DNA from: Anastatus disparis
Taxonomy: Eukaryota > Arthropoda > Insecta > Hymenoptera > Eupelmidae
Assembly: GCA_017163975.1 (NCBI GenBank)
Contig: JAFFSR010000351.1
Span: 2,047,001 to 2,111,000, forward strand
Direction: 5' to 3'
Length of the DNA stretch: 64,000 nucleotides
A program made the position numbers and the translations under genes. Below, piece by piece: positions 23,591-34,465 of the stretch (the first letter of the stretch is position 1; every line of letters starts with the position of its first letter). Under the pieces are notes generated by a model, which saw only the letters and a list, made by a program, of their open reading frames with translations, searched no databases and was not told the DNA's origin.

Positions 23591-25895
23591 TGTAACGGTT
23601 ATTTTGTCCGTTACAAAAAAAAGAATTAGCTTTTAATTTAATGTAAACTTTAGCTAAGTCCTTAGATTTTACTATATGCAGAGCTGCTGAAATTGGTAAG
23701 AATTTCACTAAATATTATACAGCGAACTCCGATTGTGCTAGCTAATCAATCCTATTGATAAACGACAAAATCATATCTGATATACTTGTCGCTTGCTGCA
23801 CGCATTGCGTCTCTCTCTCTCTCTCTCTCTTACCTGATCGAGAGACGCGTGGCCGGTAGCGCAGTTTTCCTTCGTGAGGCAGGTTCCAAAATACGTTATA
23901 TTGAAATAAATAATATTACGTAATTAAATAATTTATAACTGCTCACAAGGACCGCGGAGGCGTCGGAGTAAGCGACTGGAAATATATTTTTATGTTATAT
24001 GGCTGATTCCATTCAGATTCATGCAGGCCGTCACTGATCAAATTTTTTTTTTCTTCTAAGTAATAAAAATACCTTCTATTATGTATATGAAGATAAAATT
24101 TACCTCATAGAACGCTCAAATTTTTTTTTTTTTTTACTACAGCAATTTTAGTGTTGGATGTAAAAACGAAAATTTAAAAATTGAAAATGAACCTCTACTT
24201 TTAAATGACTATAGCTCCGTCAATTTTTAACCTTTTTGGACGTTCTTTTAACAAAAGTGTGCGAAATTTGGTCTAGTTTTAAATGCGATCTCGATTTTTG
24301 TAATACAATTTGATCTCGCTGAGTTATTTACGAAAAACCGAAAAAAGCTATTTTTTTCAAACACGATTTTCTCAAAAACTATATATTTTTTTTTTTTAAA
24401 TTTTCATATGATTTTATACATAAAAAATACTAACTTTTAGGGTAGGTGAGAATATGCGATTTTGCCTCATTTTTTTTAAACAGATTTTTAAACGTTTTTT
24501 TTATATTTTCGATTTTAAAACATTGATACCATGGCGCATCGTACTATTTTTCCAACTTTACGTGTTCTTACAACTATTTTTATGCTTTTATTTATTAACA
24601 TATCAAAAATATCAACAATAATCTTTAAAATAAACCCCGGATCGAATATTTTGATCAATTAGAACAAAAGTTATGACGATTTAAAGTTTAAAAAAAATGC
24701 TGAAACTTTAAATAAATATGATATTTACAGATGCTTTGAATAATTATAAAAAAGAGCATAAACAAGACATTGCAGATTTTATTCAAAAAAATCAAATTTA
24801 CTTAGTCGACTTACTTAGTTATTACTTAGTAATTACTTACTTAGTTGAGCGTTCTATGAGGTAAATTTTATCTTCATATACATAATAGAAGGTATTTTTA
24901 TTACTTAGAAGGAAAAAAAAATTTGATCAGTGACGGCCTGCATGAATCTGAATGGAATCAGCCATATATAGTCAGGCAATATAAATTAATTAAAAGCACG
25001 ATTTAATAGAAAACAAAATTAATTTATTATAAGACAAATAAGAATATAAAGAGAAAATATGAATTGAACAAAAATAAGATAATATAATATATGAAATATA
25101 ATATACACGTCTATGAGAGAGTGAGCAAAGGGAGGACGCGTCGCTAGCCAAATGATACTCGCTTATGACGCTGATCGGTTATATAACCGATGATATAATA
25201 TACCTGAAAAAGTATCTCTCGAGGAAGAGACACTTGGATTTCGCACAGTATAATTATACTTACAATAACGCACTGGCCAGCTTACACTAATTACCTACGT
25301 GCACGTAGATGCCGCTCGCCCGTTACTGTAGCTTCCCCCTTGTACGTAACCAATACGTAGATTCTCTGGAGTAGATCGGTGGAACACGTCTTTTCCCGAT
25401 CCTTGAATTCCGCTAAGCTTTGCCAACGTGGTTGCCTGGACGTAGATCGGTGGAATCCTATACACGCCGATCAACGTATTTGCTGGCACTTATTGGCTGA
25501 CCGCTAAGACGCGCGAAAAGCGGTCAAGTAAAACTCTACAGAAAGAATTTCTGAGAGTTGTAACTAGCCAATATAATATAATACGCTAGTCGATATAAAC
25601 TAACGACTTTTAATTAAGACAATGTCTCGTGCTATGAAATGCGAACTTAGTCTACCGTATTATACGACCACGTGGCGAAATTCTCTAATGAGCACAGCGC
25701 GGCTTAGGTTTCGTGTTAACGCAACGGTAGCCGGAAACTCTCTGAAGCGCCTCACGGCCGGCGAGCTTCTCATTCGCGTGCCGGTCGTCAAGATACGCAC
25801 TTCTTTATTCGTCTTAGACGAGACATATGACCAAGCGTTTATTATATTTTGTTACCTAAGCGCGCAAGATTCGAAAACGGTAGAATACCGTTACA
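23591..25895 (-). repeat. 5' LTR of copy A (1,338 bp plus a nested element)
   Basis: Same TGTAACGG...CCGTTACA ends as the left LTR. It is interrupted at 24001-24963 by a TIR element; without that and one ATAT copy it is 1,338 bp against 1,335 bp. Directly outside lie the AAAT duplication and a long AT microsatellite. Confidence 0.9.
24001..24963. mobile_element. 963-bp element with ~118-bp terminal inverted repeats
   Basis: Ends GGCTGATTCCATTCAGATTC and its complement are near-perfect inverted repeats for about 118 bases. Comparison with the uninterrupted left LTR shows the empty site, and the insertion is flanked by ATAT on both sides (23997-24000, 24964-24967). The interior is AT-rich with no open frame of note, so it is non-autonomous. 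The superfamily is not clear. Confidence 0.92.
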
Positions 25896-25930
25896 AAATA
25901 TATATATATATATACATATATAAGAATTCC

Positions 25931-25981
<51 letters not shown>

Positions 25982-26108
25982 ATTCTAAAATTAATATAAT
26001 TATATTTATTTTTTGAATGAACTCACTAATTAAATTATTTCTTAAGCATACATCTTGAAAATTTATTTTTCTAGGTTTCGAATTCTTTAATGAACTATAT
26101 TCTCCTAA
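25896..26108. other. AT microsatellite and non-coding DNA
   Basis: (AT)n occupies most of 25898-25976, next to the LTR insertion site. The rest is AT-rich without features. Confidence 0.7.
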
Positions 26109-26462
26109 TATTGGGATCTGACATGAGGGCGTGGTCTAAGCTAAGATGGCGTACCATAGTATACAATTTACATTGTCATATATGGAGCAAGTACCTGTTT
26201 TTGTTAATTATGAATATTTCTGTACTATTGGGCAGATACTAATCCTACCAAACGTTATTTTATAAAAGATGAACAAGTTTTCAGAGCAGGGCATATAATA
26301 AAATACGTTAAAAATAACAAAAATATCGGTGATATAATAACCTTTTCACGCAAGACATACAAGAACATACAAGTCGCATCAACGAACGCTTTCTGCTTGT
26401 ATGCTACTATTCGTTCAGATTTTATCCACCAGAGAGCGTCTAGTCTATGTCAGATCCCAATA
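26109..26462. mobile_element. Short MITE (~354 bp)
   Basis: ATTGGGATCTGACAT at the left and ATGTCAGATCCCAAT at the right are perfect inverted repeats of 15 bases. AAT flanks both sides, a possible target duplication. Between them the sequence is non-coding. Confidence 0.7.
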
Positions 26463-26679
26463 ATAATAGAAGAATAATATTGTAATGTTAATTCATATAA
26501 TGAATTAACTTCATTGTAATTTGATGATGTTACGTTTACATTTTCTAATAAAATTTTCTAAAAAATAAAATTTTAATTTATTATTTTAAATATAATTTAT
26601 GTAATAAAATTTACATATTTACCTCATTAATTTTTATGTATTTATTAAATTTTTCTATATTGTTATCATATATATTACA
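26463..26679. other. AT-rich non-coding spacer
   Basis: No recognisable feature. Confidence 0.5.
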
Positions 26680-26985
26680 TTAAATTCTAAATCCTTCGCT
26701 GTTATTTACTATGAATTTTTGAATGCGAAATTCTGTTTTCTTTTGTTTATGAATATAAGTTTCTTCGATATATACAACAAGCGATCTATTTAATAATGTT
26801 AAAATTAATTTATAATATTCAATTACCATATAATATTATAATTTTTATAACTTACGCTGATTTATCACCAATTATTTTATTTTTCAAATATTCTGTTGAT
26901 GAAAATAGTATTTTTTTTCTCTTTTAGAAGGTTCATGAATTGATGAACCTTCATTTCTTCTTTTTAAATTTTTATCATCATTCAT
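26680..26985 (-). pseudogene. Possible two-exon gene remnant
   Basis: An ATG at 26985 opens a frame starting MNDDKNLKRRNEG. A one-base shift in an A run (near 26915) is needed to continue into FSSTEYLKNKIIGDKSA, which ends at a good donor (GTAAG, 26855-26851). A 70-bp AT-rich intron ends at ATAG, and the next exon (26785-26680) reads SLVVYIEETYIHKQKKTE and stops at 26680-26682. The VVYIEETYIH string resembles a DDE-transposase strand (VVY-DETY-H), with Glu at the catalytic Asp position. It may be a decayed transposase or a small host gene with one error. It lies about 110 bp downstream of the zinc-finger ORF on the same strand. Confidence 0.4.
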
Positions 26986-27095
26986 ATTTTTTTCTACAAA
27001 AATAATTATAATTGATGTATTAATTAATTTTTTTTATAATAAAATTTAATAAATAAATTTTAATATTAATATTTTATAATAATTAAAATAATAAT

Positions 27096-27437
27096 TCAAT
27101 TAAAATTTATTACATTCTTATGTATTTTTTCATGCTGTTTCAAATTATCCAATCTATGAAATCCTTTTCCACATATAACACAAATATATTCAAAGGTATT
27201 TTTATGAAATTTCAAATGTCCTGATAAATGTGAATTACGTTTAAATTTATTATTACATATTGTACAGGTATAATTTTTATAAGGTTTGTGTTCTAATAAA
27301 TGTCTATTATAATGTTTTGAATATTTTATATACATTCCACATAAATTACATAAATGCCGTTGTATAGTATGATTGTTTCTAATATGATTTGCTAATGTTT
27401 TTGTACTTGAAAAACATTTTTTACATTTAAAACACAT
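27096..27437 (-). CDS. Four-finger C2H2 zinc-finger protein, short
   Basis: An intact 113-codon frame from an ATG at 27437. It has four consecutive C2H2 fingers: residues 2-23 (C-x2-C-x12-H-x4-H), then about 30-50, 58-78 and 86-106 (C-x2-C-x12-H-x3-H). The linkers are irregular, not the TGEKP type. Tandem C2H2 fingers normally bind DNA in the nucleus. No effector domain is present, so this may be one exon: the upstream sequence ends in a pyrimidine-rich run then AG, and the frame stays open a few codons above the ATG. It is the only intact domain-bearing frame in the window that is not obviously from a transposon, but a transposon-borne finger gene is possible. Confidence 0.7.
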   Translation of the reverse strand: MCFKCKKCFSSTKTLANHIRNNHTIQRHLCNLCGMYIKYSKHYNRHLLEHKPYKNYTCTICNNKFKRNSHLSGHLKFHKNTFEYICVICGKGFHRLDNLKQHEKIHKNVINFN

Positions 27438-27924
27438 ACATAATTGTTCTTAAAAATTTGAACTTGAAAAAATAAAGTATATTTTTAAATGATAAATAAA
27501 TATTTAAAAAATCAAGAAAATTTTTTACATATTATTACCTATCCATTTTTTTTTCTTTATAATATTGTCACAATAAATTAATTTTTAAAAAACAAATGAC
27601 TATAAATCAAATAGATAATGATTACTTTTATATTTTCAATTCTTAATTGCATATGCATATTAATCTTTTATTTAATCATTCATTTCTTATCCAGTTTTTT
27701 CACAAATAAATGATTAATAAAAAGTTGTTGATAAAATAATGTTTTTAGTAATAATGAAAAATATACACTTCTATTCTAATGTCACTAAAATAGCAGATAT
27801 TACGTTTATTTGTCTTTAAAATAAATAAATAAATTATTTTTAAATTTAATATTAAATTTTTTTTTTTAATAATTTTGATCTATTTTTATATATATAAATT
27901 TAAAAAAAAAATTTTTTAACAAAA
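27438..27924. other. AT-rich non-coding region
   Basis: Upstream side of the zinc-finger frame. No clear promoter or further exon was recognised. Confidence 0.5.
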
Positions 27925-28365
27925 AACAAAACTGACTTCAAAAAAATGCACTACAAAGTTACAAATAATTTATGATCTTTAATAATTATACGCATAGTAC
28001 GCATCTAACTGAACACATGTGTTGCAAACATATTATAGATTATCTAATTATTTGTAAACAGCACAAGCAAATTATATTATTGTTTAATTCACGAAAAAAT
28101 ATTTTCGAAGTCAGCGTCAAGTTGTTGAATCGTTCTGCACAGATGTAGAATTTGACGCCGACTTCAATAATATTTTTACGTGAATTAAACAATAATATAA
28201 TTTGTTTATGCTGTTTACAAATAATTAGATAATCTATAATATGTTTGCAACACATGTGTTGAGTTAGATGCGTACTATGCGTATAATTATTAAAGATTAT
28301 AAATTATTTGTAACTTTTTAGTGCATTTTTTTGAAGTCGGTTTTGTTTTTTGTTAAAAAAATTTT
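27925..28365. mobile_element. Foldback hairpin element (~440 bp)
   Basis: Two ~200-bp arms are almost perfect reverse complements around a loop near 28110-28140; they share TAGATTATCTAATTATTTGT-like, ACACATGTGTTG and TACGCATCTAACT-type blocks. The outer parts resemble pair B of the 5-10 kb region, so it belongs to the same family. Confidence 0.8.
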
Positions 28366-29160
28366 TTTTTGTAACTGTTTAGTGCATTTTTTTGAAATTG
28401 GTTTTGTTTTTAGTTAAAAAATTTTTTAGTGTATCCCCCTACTAAAAGCGCAAATATAGGTAGACCCACTAATTATGCCTAACTTCCATTATCAATTCAT
28501 AACGCATGCATTAGTACATTATACCAAGCAATGTATAAGAGGAAAGAGAGAAGGCTTAACGGCACAGTGTCGTTGTGTGTGCATGTATACATATTGAAGC
28601 TTAGGTAAGAGAGGGAGAGCGAGAGAGAGAGGGAGAGAGAGAGAGAGAGGAAGAGAAAAAACAAAACTCCTAGTTTTCTTAATTTGATTATTGGGTCATA
28701 CAAACCGAATATTGGCCCAATAATTATAGGACACGTATGGGACCTTCCTGCAGACATTCTCTATCAGATAAGAAAAAGTTTTTTCGAATCGGTTAAGAAA
28801 TGACGGAGTTATGAGGTAACAGACAAAAAAAAAAAAAAAAAAAAAAAATTCAGTCGAATTGAGAACCTCCTCCTTTTTGAAGTTGGTTAAAAATAATAAA
28901 TAACTTATTATTTATACAAAGAAATATTCAAATTTTTTTTCTTTTTAATTTTAAATAATTGAATAAAACTGTTTTAATCAGAGTTAAGAATATAAATCAT
29001 ATAATATATTAGACAATATTAATAAATAATTGTTGTATATATTATCATGAATTGAATTTTCAAAAAATTGATAATTATTATTGTGTTGTATTTATACCAT
29101 GTTTCGGGGAGGTTGGCGAGCGGAGCGAACAGGGGGTACCCCCCCCCCTAGTATATATAT
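28366..29160. other. Non-coding region with GA and A tracts
   Basis: Contains a (GA)n tract at about 28612-28655, a 24-base A run near 28826-28849 and a short GC-rich tag at 29112-29150 (GAGCGGAGCGAACAGGGGGT then C8). Open frames here are simple-sequence artefacts. Confidence 0.55.
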
Positions 29161-29590
29161 ACAGGTAAAGTCTGAGCTAAGTGAGACTGATTCTGATACT
29201 GATGACCAACCTTGTGATATCGACACTGCTGATTCATAGTAATCCCAGGACTGGAAGTATCCTACGACAAATATTTTTATCCTTTAATCAAAATGTTTAT
29301 TTCTAAAACTGGTATCCGGAAGAATATTCAATTCGCTGGCAATGATCCTGTTGACTATTTCAGATATTATTTGATGAATATTTTATTAACCTGATTTGTA
29401 TAGAAACAAATCGTCATTAAGAACAAATTCATCAGATGAACGTGTTAATATGGCAAAATGGACAGATGTTACATCAGATGAAAAAACTTGCTTGAAGATT
29501 ACTGGAGTACTCTCAGCGTCAGTCACACCAATCAAATTCAAAAAGTTCATCTGTATCTTCCTAAGTGAGAAAATGATTACTATAATATAG
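29161..29590 (+). pseudogene. piggyBac-like transposase fragment
   Basis: Plus-strand frames in order give an acidic ETDSDTDDQP stretch, then GNDPVDYFRYY, then (shifted) INLICIETNRH, then an intact 64-codon frame with KWTDVTSDEKTCLKI. The PLDYF...LI--ETNR...W-D-T--E order is the start of the DDE_Tnp_1_7 domain of piggyBac transposases. Only the N-terminal third survives, with frameshifts and stops, and the catalytic Asp residues are not present. No TTAA ends were located. Confidence 0.6.
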
Positions 29591-29737
29591 AGAGTCAAAA
29601 TTTTCTATTCATTTTTTTTTTTATTTTTCATCATTTTTATAACTGTTGACACTTTCCTAAAAATTTTCTTCTCCTGCATCTGCTGCATTTATTAAGGCAC
29701 TGGACTAGTATCTCGAGTGTGAAAAAGAAGTTATTTT

Positions 29738-30306
29738 TCAGGGCTAAAAAAACCAAACAGACAAATATTGTTAGGTTTAGAGGATATATTGAGATACTTT
29801 TAATAAGTTAACAAAAAAAATTTCACGCAAAAATATCGACTATAAGCCGAGTCATACGCTACGACGTAGAGAGATCCTCAGGATGCTCGAATCTAAAAAA
29901 AAAAAAATTAGACGTTAAACTGGTTGAGTTTCTCCATACCAGGAACTAGGATATTTTTGATATTTAGACCATTGCCAATTTCCCGAGCGAAAAACAAGCG
30001 TTTTTTTTATGGAATTTTTCTTCAAAACAGTGCCATTTTGTTAACTTTTAATATTTTTAAAATATCCTACTTCATGGTAAGAAGAAACTCATTTGGTTTA
30101 ATGTCCAATTTTTTTTTGGATATCTGAGCATCCTGTCCTGCAGCGACAGCCGATTGACAACTCTATTCTTGGAGGACTCTACATCGTAGTGTATACCTTG
30201 GCTTAGAGTCGATATTTTTGCGTGAAATTTTTTTATTAACTCAGTAAAAGTATCTCAATATATCCTCTAAACCTAAAAATATTTGTCTGTTTGGTTTTTT
30301 TAGCTC
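29738..30306. mobile_element. Foldback element with ~140-bp arms
   Basis: AAAAAACCAAACAGACAAAT on the left and its complement at 30285-30303 mark the ends. The arms share TAGAGGATATATTGAGATAC and CACGCAAAAATATCGACT. The centre (29890-30150) is unique and AT-rich. Confidence 0.8.
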
Positions 30307-30842
30307 TGTTAAATCACCTCCATTTCACTTTCGAGAAACTACTCTAGTCCCTTAAATTTCGAACATCTCTCGATAACCGTAATAAATACATGTAATGTTG
30401 ATCCTTTTGAACTTCTACATATTGATTCTCATTAGCGTCCTACATTAACATGTTTAAATTGTTGACCATGTATCTATAATAATATACATTTGTATTTTTA
30501 TTTTAATTGTAATATTTATGTGTTCATATTTAGTATCCATGCATTTTGATTTTTGTTGTTTTAAAATTAATTTTTATCTATTTATATTATGTATTTTTAA
30601 AATTATACGTGTATGCTTTAAATTTTATCCATGTATTATTATTATTTTTATTTTGATATTCATATTTTTATATAAATGTTGATAATTATTTTCATGTATT
30701 GTTTTTATCTTTATACTAATTTTAATATTTTTATTTCATATTGAATATATGTATTTTTTATATTCTTGTGTTTTTATATATTTAAATTAACTTTAAAATC
30801 GTAAAAATAAGAAAATTATTTTTATTAATATTTATTATAGAA
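30307..30842. other. AT-rich non-coding region
   Basis: Long runs of TATTTTTAT-type sequence. No gene seen. Confidence 0.55.
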
Positions 30843-30906
30843 TGTCACGGTATTCTACCATGTTCGAATCTTGCGCGCTTAGGTAAAATAAAATGACACG
30901 TGCTCA

Positions 30907-31727
30907 CTAGGAGAGTGTCACATCTCTGGATCACGGATTTCGCTCAAACTTTGGAATAAGTTTCAAGAGAGCAAAATATAAAAAAAGCTAAAATTATAGT
31001 CATAAACGTTCAATATTTCCCTAGTTACAGGCAATTAAAGGATATCACGAAAAGTTTCTGGATTTTCAAACACTTATAGCTTTTAAACATTAATAGCTAG
31101 AAGCTTGAAACTTTTTCTAAATTAAAGCTGAAATCAAATCCTTTCGAAAAAGTAGTTATAACATATCAAAATATTATTTTTTGCCAAAGTTATAGCGTAA
31201 TAAAAATTGTGCCTGAATTTTCTTTTTAAAACATTAATTAATAATAAAAGCTGAAATTAAGTGCAATATTTATTACGTTATAGCTTTAGGAAAAAATAAT
31301 ATTTTTATTTACTATAACTAATTTTTTGAAAGGATTTGAACTCAGCTTTAAGTTATAGCGTAATAAAGAATGGACGTAATTTCAGCTTTTATTATTAATT
31401 AATGTTTTAAAAAGAAAATTCAGGTCTAATGTTTATTACGCTATAACTTTGGGAAAAAGTAATATTATGATATGCTATAACTACTATTTCAAAAGGATTT
31501 GAAATGGTAGTGGAAACTGAGCTTTAATTTATCAGCTATCGATGCCTTAGAGTTATAAGTGTTTGAAAATCTAGTAACTTTTTTAGTGATTTTCTTAAAT
31601 TGCATGTAACTAGGAAAATATTGAACTATTGTGACTATAACTTTAGCGTTTCCCATATTTTGTCATCTGAAAACTTATCCCGAAATTTGAGCAAAATTTG
31701 TGATCGGGAGATGTGACACTCTCCTAG
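30907..31727. mobile_element. Foldback MITE, TNA-type target site, copy 2 (821 bp)
   Basis: Same CTAGGAGAGTGTCAC / GTGACACTCTCCTAG ends as copy 1, flanked by TCA on both sides (30904-30906, 31728-31730). It is about 160 bp longer than copies 1 and 3 because an internal TTATTACGCTATAAC-type segment is repeated. Confidence 0.9.
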
Positions 31728-32249
31728 TCAGTCATACACCTCGTGTAAGTTACGTAAAGAAGCACCTAACTCGACGAGCAGCGCGCGCGCAAGGAGCAAG
31801 AAAGCCACGAGGCACGTCAGAACATTTCCTGTGCTTCATTAGCACACACGCTTAATTGTATACTCCTGACTTGTACAAGGGAGACATTTTCGGGCAGACT
31901 ACGAGCACGCAACTCTGGAGTTTTACTCTCTCGACTTTTACTTGGAGTTCGATATAGTTATACGATTATGTATAAAATATAAAATATATTTCCCGTTGCT
32001 TATTCCGATGTCTCCGCGGTCCTTGTAAGCAGGTATAGATTAATCATTCATGTAATATTACGTAGTTTAATATAACTCAATTTTGAACGTGCATCACGAA
32101 GGAAAACTGCACTACTGGCAACGCGTCTCTCGATCAGGTAAGAGAGAAAGAGAGATGCAGTAAGTGCAGCAAATGACAAGTATATCATATAATATTTTGT
32201 CGCTCATCAATAATACTAGCCAGAAAAATCGGAGTTCGCTGTGTAATAT

Positions 32250-32711
32250 CCTTTGAGCATATACTACTGGAGGAAGCCTTCCAGGGGGCTTATTCAGTAA
32301 TATCGTAACGTCTAACGGCAAGCTTAACGCCAACGCGCGCATGCGCAGTAATCATTTTTCAGCAAATACTATCGAATATCGCGAACGTTATCAGAGATCA
32401 TGTTGACGTAACGACGAAAATGTTCTAAACTGAAGCGCTAAGTCGATTTCATCGACAAATTTTACAACCAATTTGAAGCTCGGTTGTTAATCGTACGTTA
32501 AATTGTAAAACGTTATATTATGCATAACATATGTATATGCATTGACAGAAAAGATTTCTAGAAACAAAAGAATTACTCCGACTTGATGGGATCATTCAAA
32601 TGGGATAATAATTTCTTAGATGTAGGTAACTAGATGTTTGAATTAATTTCTTGCTCCACAGATTTTAAGTTATATCCAAGAGAATCGAGATATCTTTTCT
32701 GTCAGTGTATG

Positions 32712-32755
<44 letters not shown>

Positions 32756-33851
32756 GAACATTATTTTATTATTATTTACATTAGTGATCATAAAAATTAT
32801 TTGTAATCATACATGATTAAATGGTAAATTGTGTATAATTTAAAATTCAATTGGATCTGCAGGTTTTAAAGTGACTTATATGTACTTTAATAAAAACAAA
32901 CAGAAAAAAATAATATAAATATTGTTTTAAATTAACTTATCCTATCACCAATATAAAACGTTTTTCAATAAAATTATATATTAATCTAAATTTGCATTTT
33001 ATATTCTATAGCAACAACTACAGTTTCTCGATTGAATTGTTAAGTTTGCTGCTGAACTTAAAAATATTGGTTTTTAAAATTTCGTCTTTCAAAATAAAAA
33101 TGTTGGCTTGGATAATATTGAGATAGAAGAATATATAATAGAAACATGAATACAGATATATTTCTAATATGAATGTTACGTGTTGTGTGTTTTAAGGCAA
33201 ATGTTGTTAAAATTCCTTTTTTTCTGTATTGGGATTTAAAATGAATGGATCATGATATTTTTTCTAATTATTATTTTGGATGTATAATTATTAGCATATA
33301 AAATTAAATAAGTTATAAAATATTACTTAAGTTTTCATAATACAAGATCTAATATAAATCTACAAAAAAACTAGTAAAATTATAATTTATTTGCGTATAA
33401 ATATGTCAAAAACTTAAACAATTTTTTTTTAATCATGTTTATTTTGATGTAATAATTGTTTGAAATTCTTTTAATTTTGAATATTTATTTTGTAAATGTC
33501 TGTTGTAAAAAATTTAATAATAAACTAAAACATCTTTTCATATGTGTTTATCGATTACTTGAAAGAGTAGAGTCCTTAACGCTTTTCGACGTTGAAACGT
33601 TAAGTCAATCGTTATCGTTAAAAAGTTAGTGAATAACCCCCCAGCTATTAAGTGCGTTACAAGGCGAAGAGAGAAAAAGCCTCTATTTTGGTACGTGCTA
33701 TCTCTCTCTCACTTTCTTAGTGGGGAACAGAAGCAGCCAATCAAATCAGGCTAGAGAGAGACAGCACGTACCAAAATAAAGGCTTCTCTCTCTTTGCCTT
33801 GTAACGCTTGCTGCCATTCGGAGGCTTCCTCCAGTAGTATATGCTCGAAGG
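32250..33851. mobile_element. Foldback MITE carrying a nested element
   Basis: Inverted ends CCTTTGAGCATATACTACTG and its complement, with TAATAT on both sides (32244-32249, 33852-33857). Without the inner element it is about 240 bp and nearly all hairpin, sharing GGTACGTGCT and AGCACGTACC arms. It sits inside LTR copy B. Confidence 0.85.
32285..33641. mobile_element. PIF/Harbinger-like non-autonomous element (1,357 bp)
   Basis: Ends GGGGCTTATTCAGTAA and TTAGTGAATAACCCCC, flanked by CAG on both sides (32282-32284, 33642-33644). A 3-bp CWG duplication with G-rich ends fits animal PIF/Harbinger elements. The interior is AT-rich (with a TA microsatellite at 32713-32750) and has no transposase. 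A similar but short element is at 49928-50057. Confidence 0.75.
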
Positions 33852-33978
33852 TAATATCCAGTACAATTCTTAATCTTTTAGCGACTCCGCATATGATTAC
33901 ATTAATGTACAGAGTTGAATTAATATTTAATTGAAGTTAATTATTTTTTGTAACGTGAATAAAATAGCCGTTACAAAA

Positions 33979-34390
33979 TGGTGTCCAACGAATAAATTCG
34001 TCAACGGGATCAGGCTTTTACGCGTCGTTTATAAATCGAAATTTGCAAATGGCGTCGAGCAAACAGGCTTCGCGTTGTTCATAAAATACTTTGCATTAAA
34101 GATGGCGTGTATCCATATTTAAAGTTGGATATTTGAAATAGCACGTGTCAAGAAATTTTTTCTTTTTAAATTAAATTATTCTTACAGAAAGACAAATAAT
34201 TTTAGAAGTGACGTTAATTTTTTTTACATTTTGAAAAATAAAATTAATATTAAATTGCTTTTTGCGAAAAATAAGATAGTGGAAATTTCTCGAAAAATTG
34301 CTATTTATCAATTGAAGTTTCTTGTCGTTTAGCTGTTACAAATTTGTGTCCCCACGTGTCCCAGCGAAAAATTCTATTTCCATTTATAAC
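33979..34390 (+). other. Primer site and truncated leader of LTR copy B
   Basis: TGGTGTCCAACG at 33979-33990 is the copy-A primer site with two C-to-T changes, again three bases after the LTR. The leader then matches copy A (reverse complement of about 23170-23575) until about 34380, where homology ends close to the Tc1-like element. Gag and pol are missing. Confidence 0.75.
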
Positions 34391-34465
34391 GCGAGAATGT
34401 TAAAAATTTTAGATCTCTTTTGAAAATCATCGTATCTCAACAAACCAAAGATGAGTTTAAAGGTA

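Larger units (their letters stand above)
17627..25895 (-). mobile_element. LTR retrotransposon copy A (Gypsy-like, pol-deleted)
   Basis: A complete insertion: two LTRs starting TGTAACGG and ending CCGTTACA, flanked by AAAT on both sides (17623-17626 and 25896-25899). The element reads on the minus strand: 5' LTR on the right, a tRNA-Lys-type primer site, a ~1.5-kb leader, gag, aspartic protease, an integrase C-terminal piece, a basic tail, a purine tract, then the 3' LTR on the left. Reverse transcriptase, RNase H and the integrase core are absent. It can only have moved, if at all, with enzymes supplied by a full-length relative. A 963-bp TIR element sits in the 5' LTR. Confidence 0.9.
30843..33975 (+). 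repeat. LTR of the copy-A retrotransposon family, copy B, plus strand
   Basis: Starts TGTCACGGTATTCTACC and ends ATAGCCGTTACA, matching the copy-A LTR in the opposite orientation with clear divergence. It is swollen to 3.1 kb by a MITE (30907-31727) and a foldback (32250-33851) that itself contains another element. Without these, about 710 bp of LTR remain, so a central part is also missing. It is followed by a primer site and leader, so it is a 5' LTR and not a solo LTR. Confidence 0.85.
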
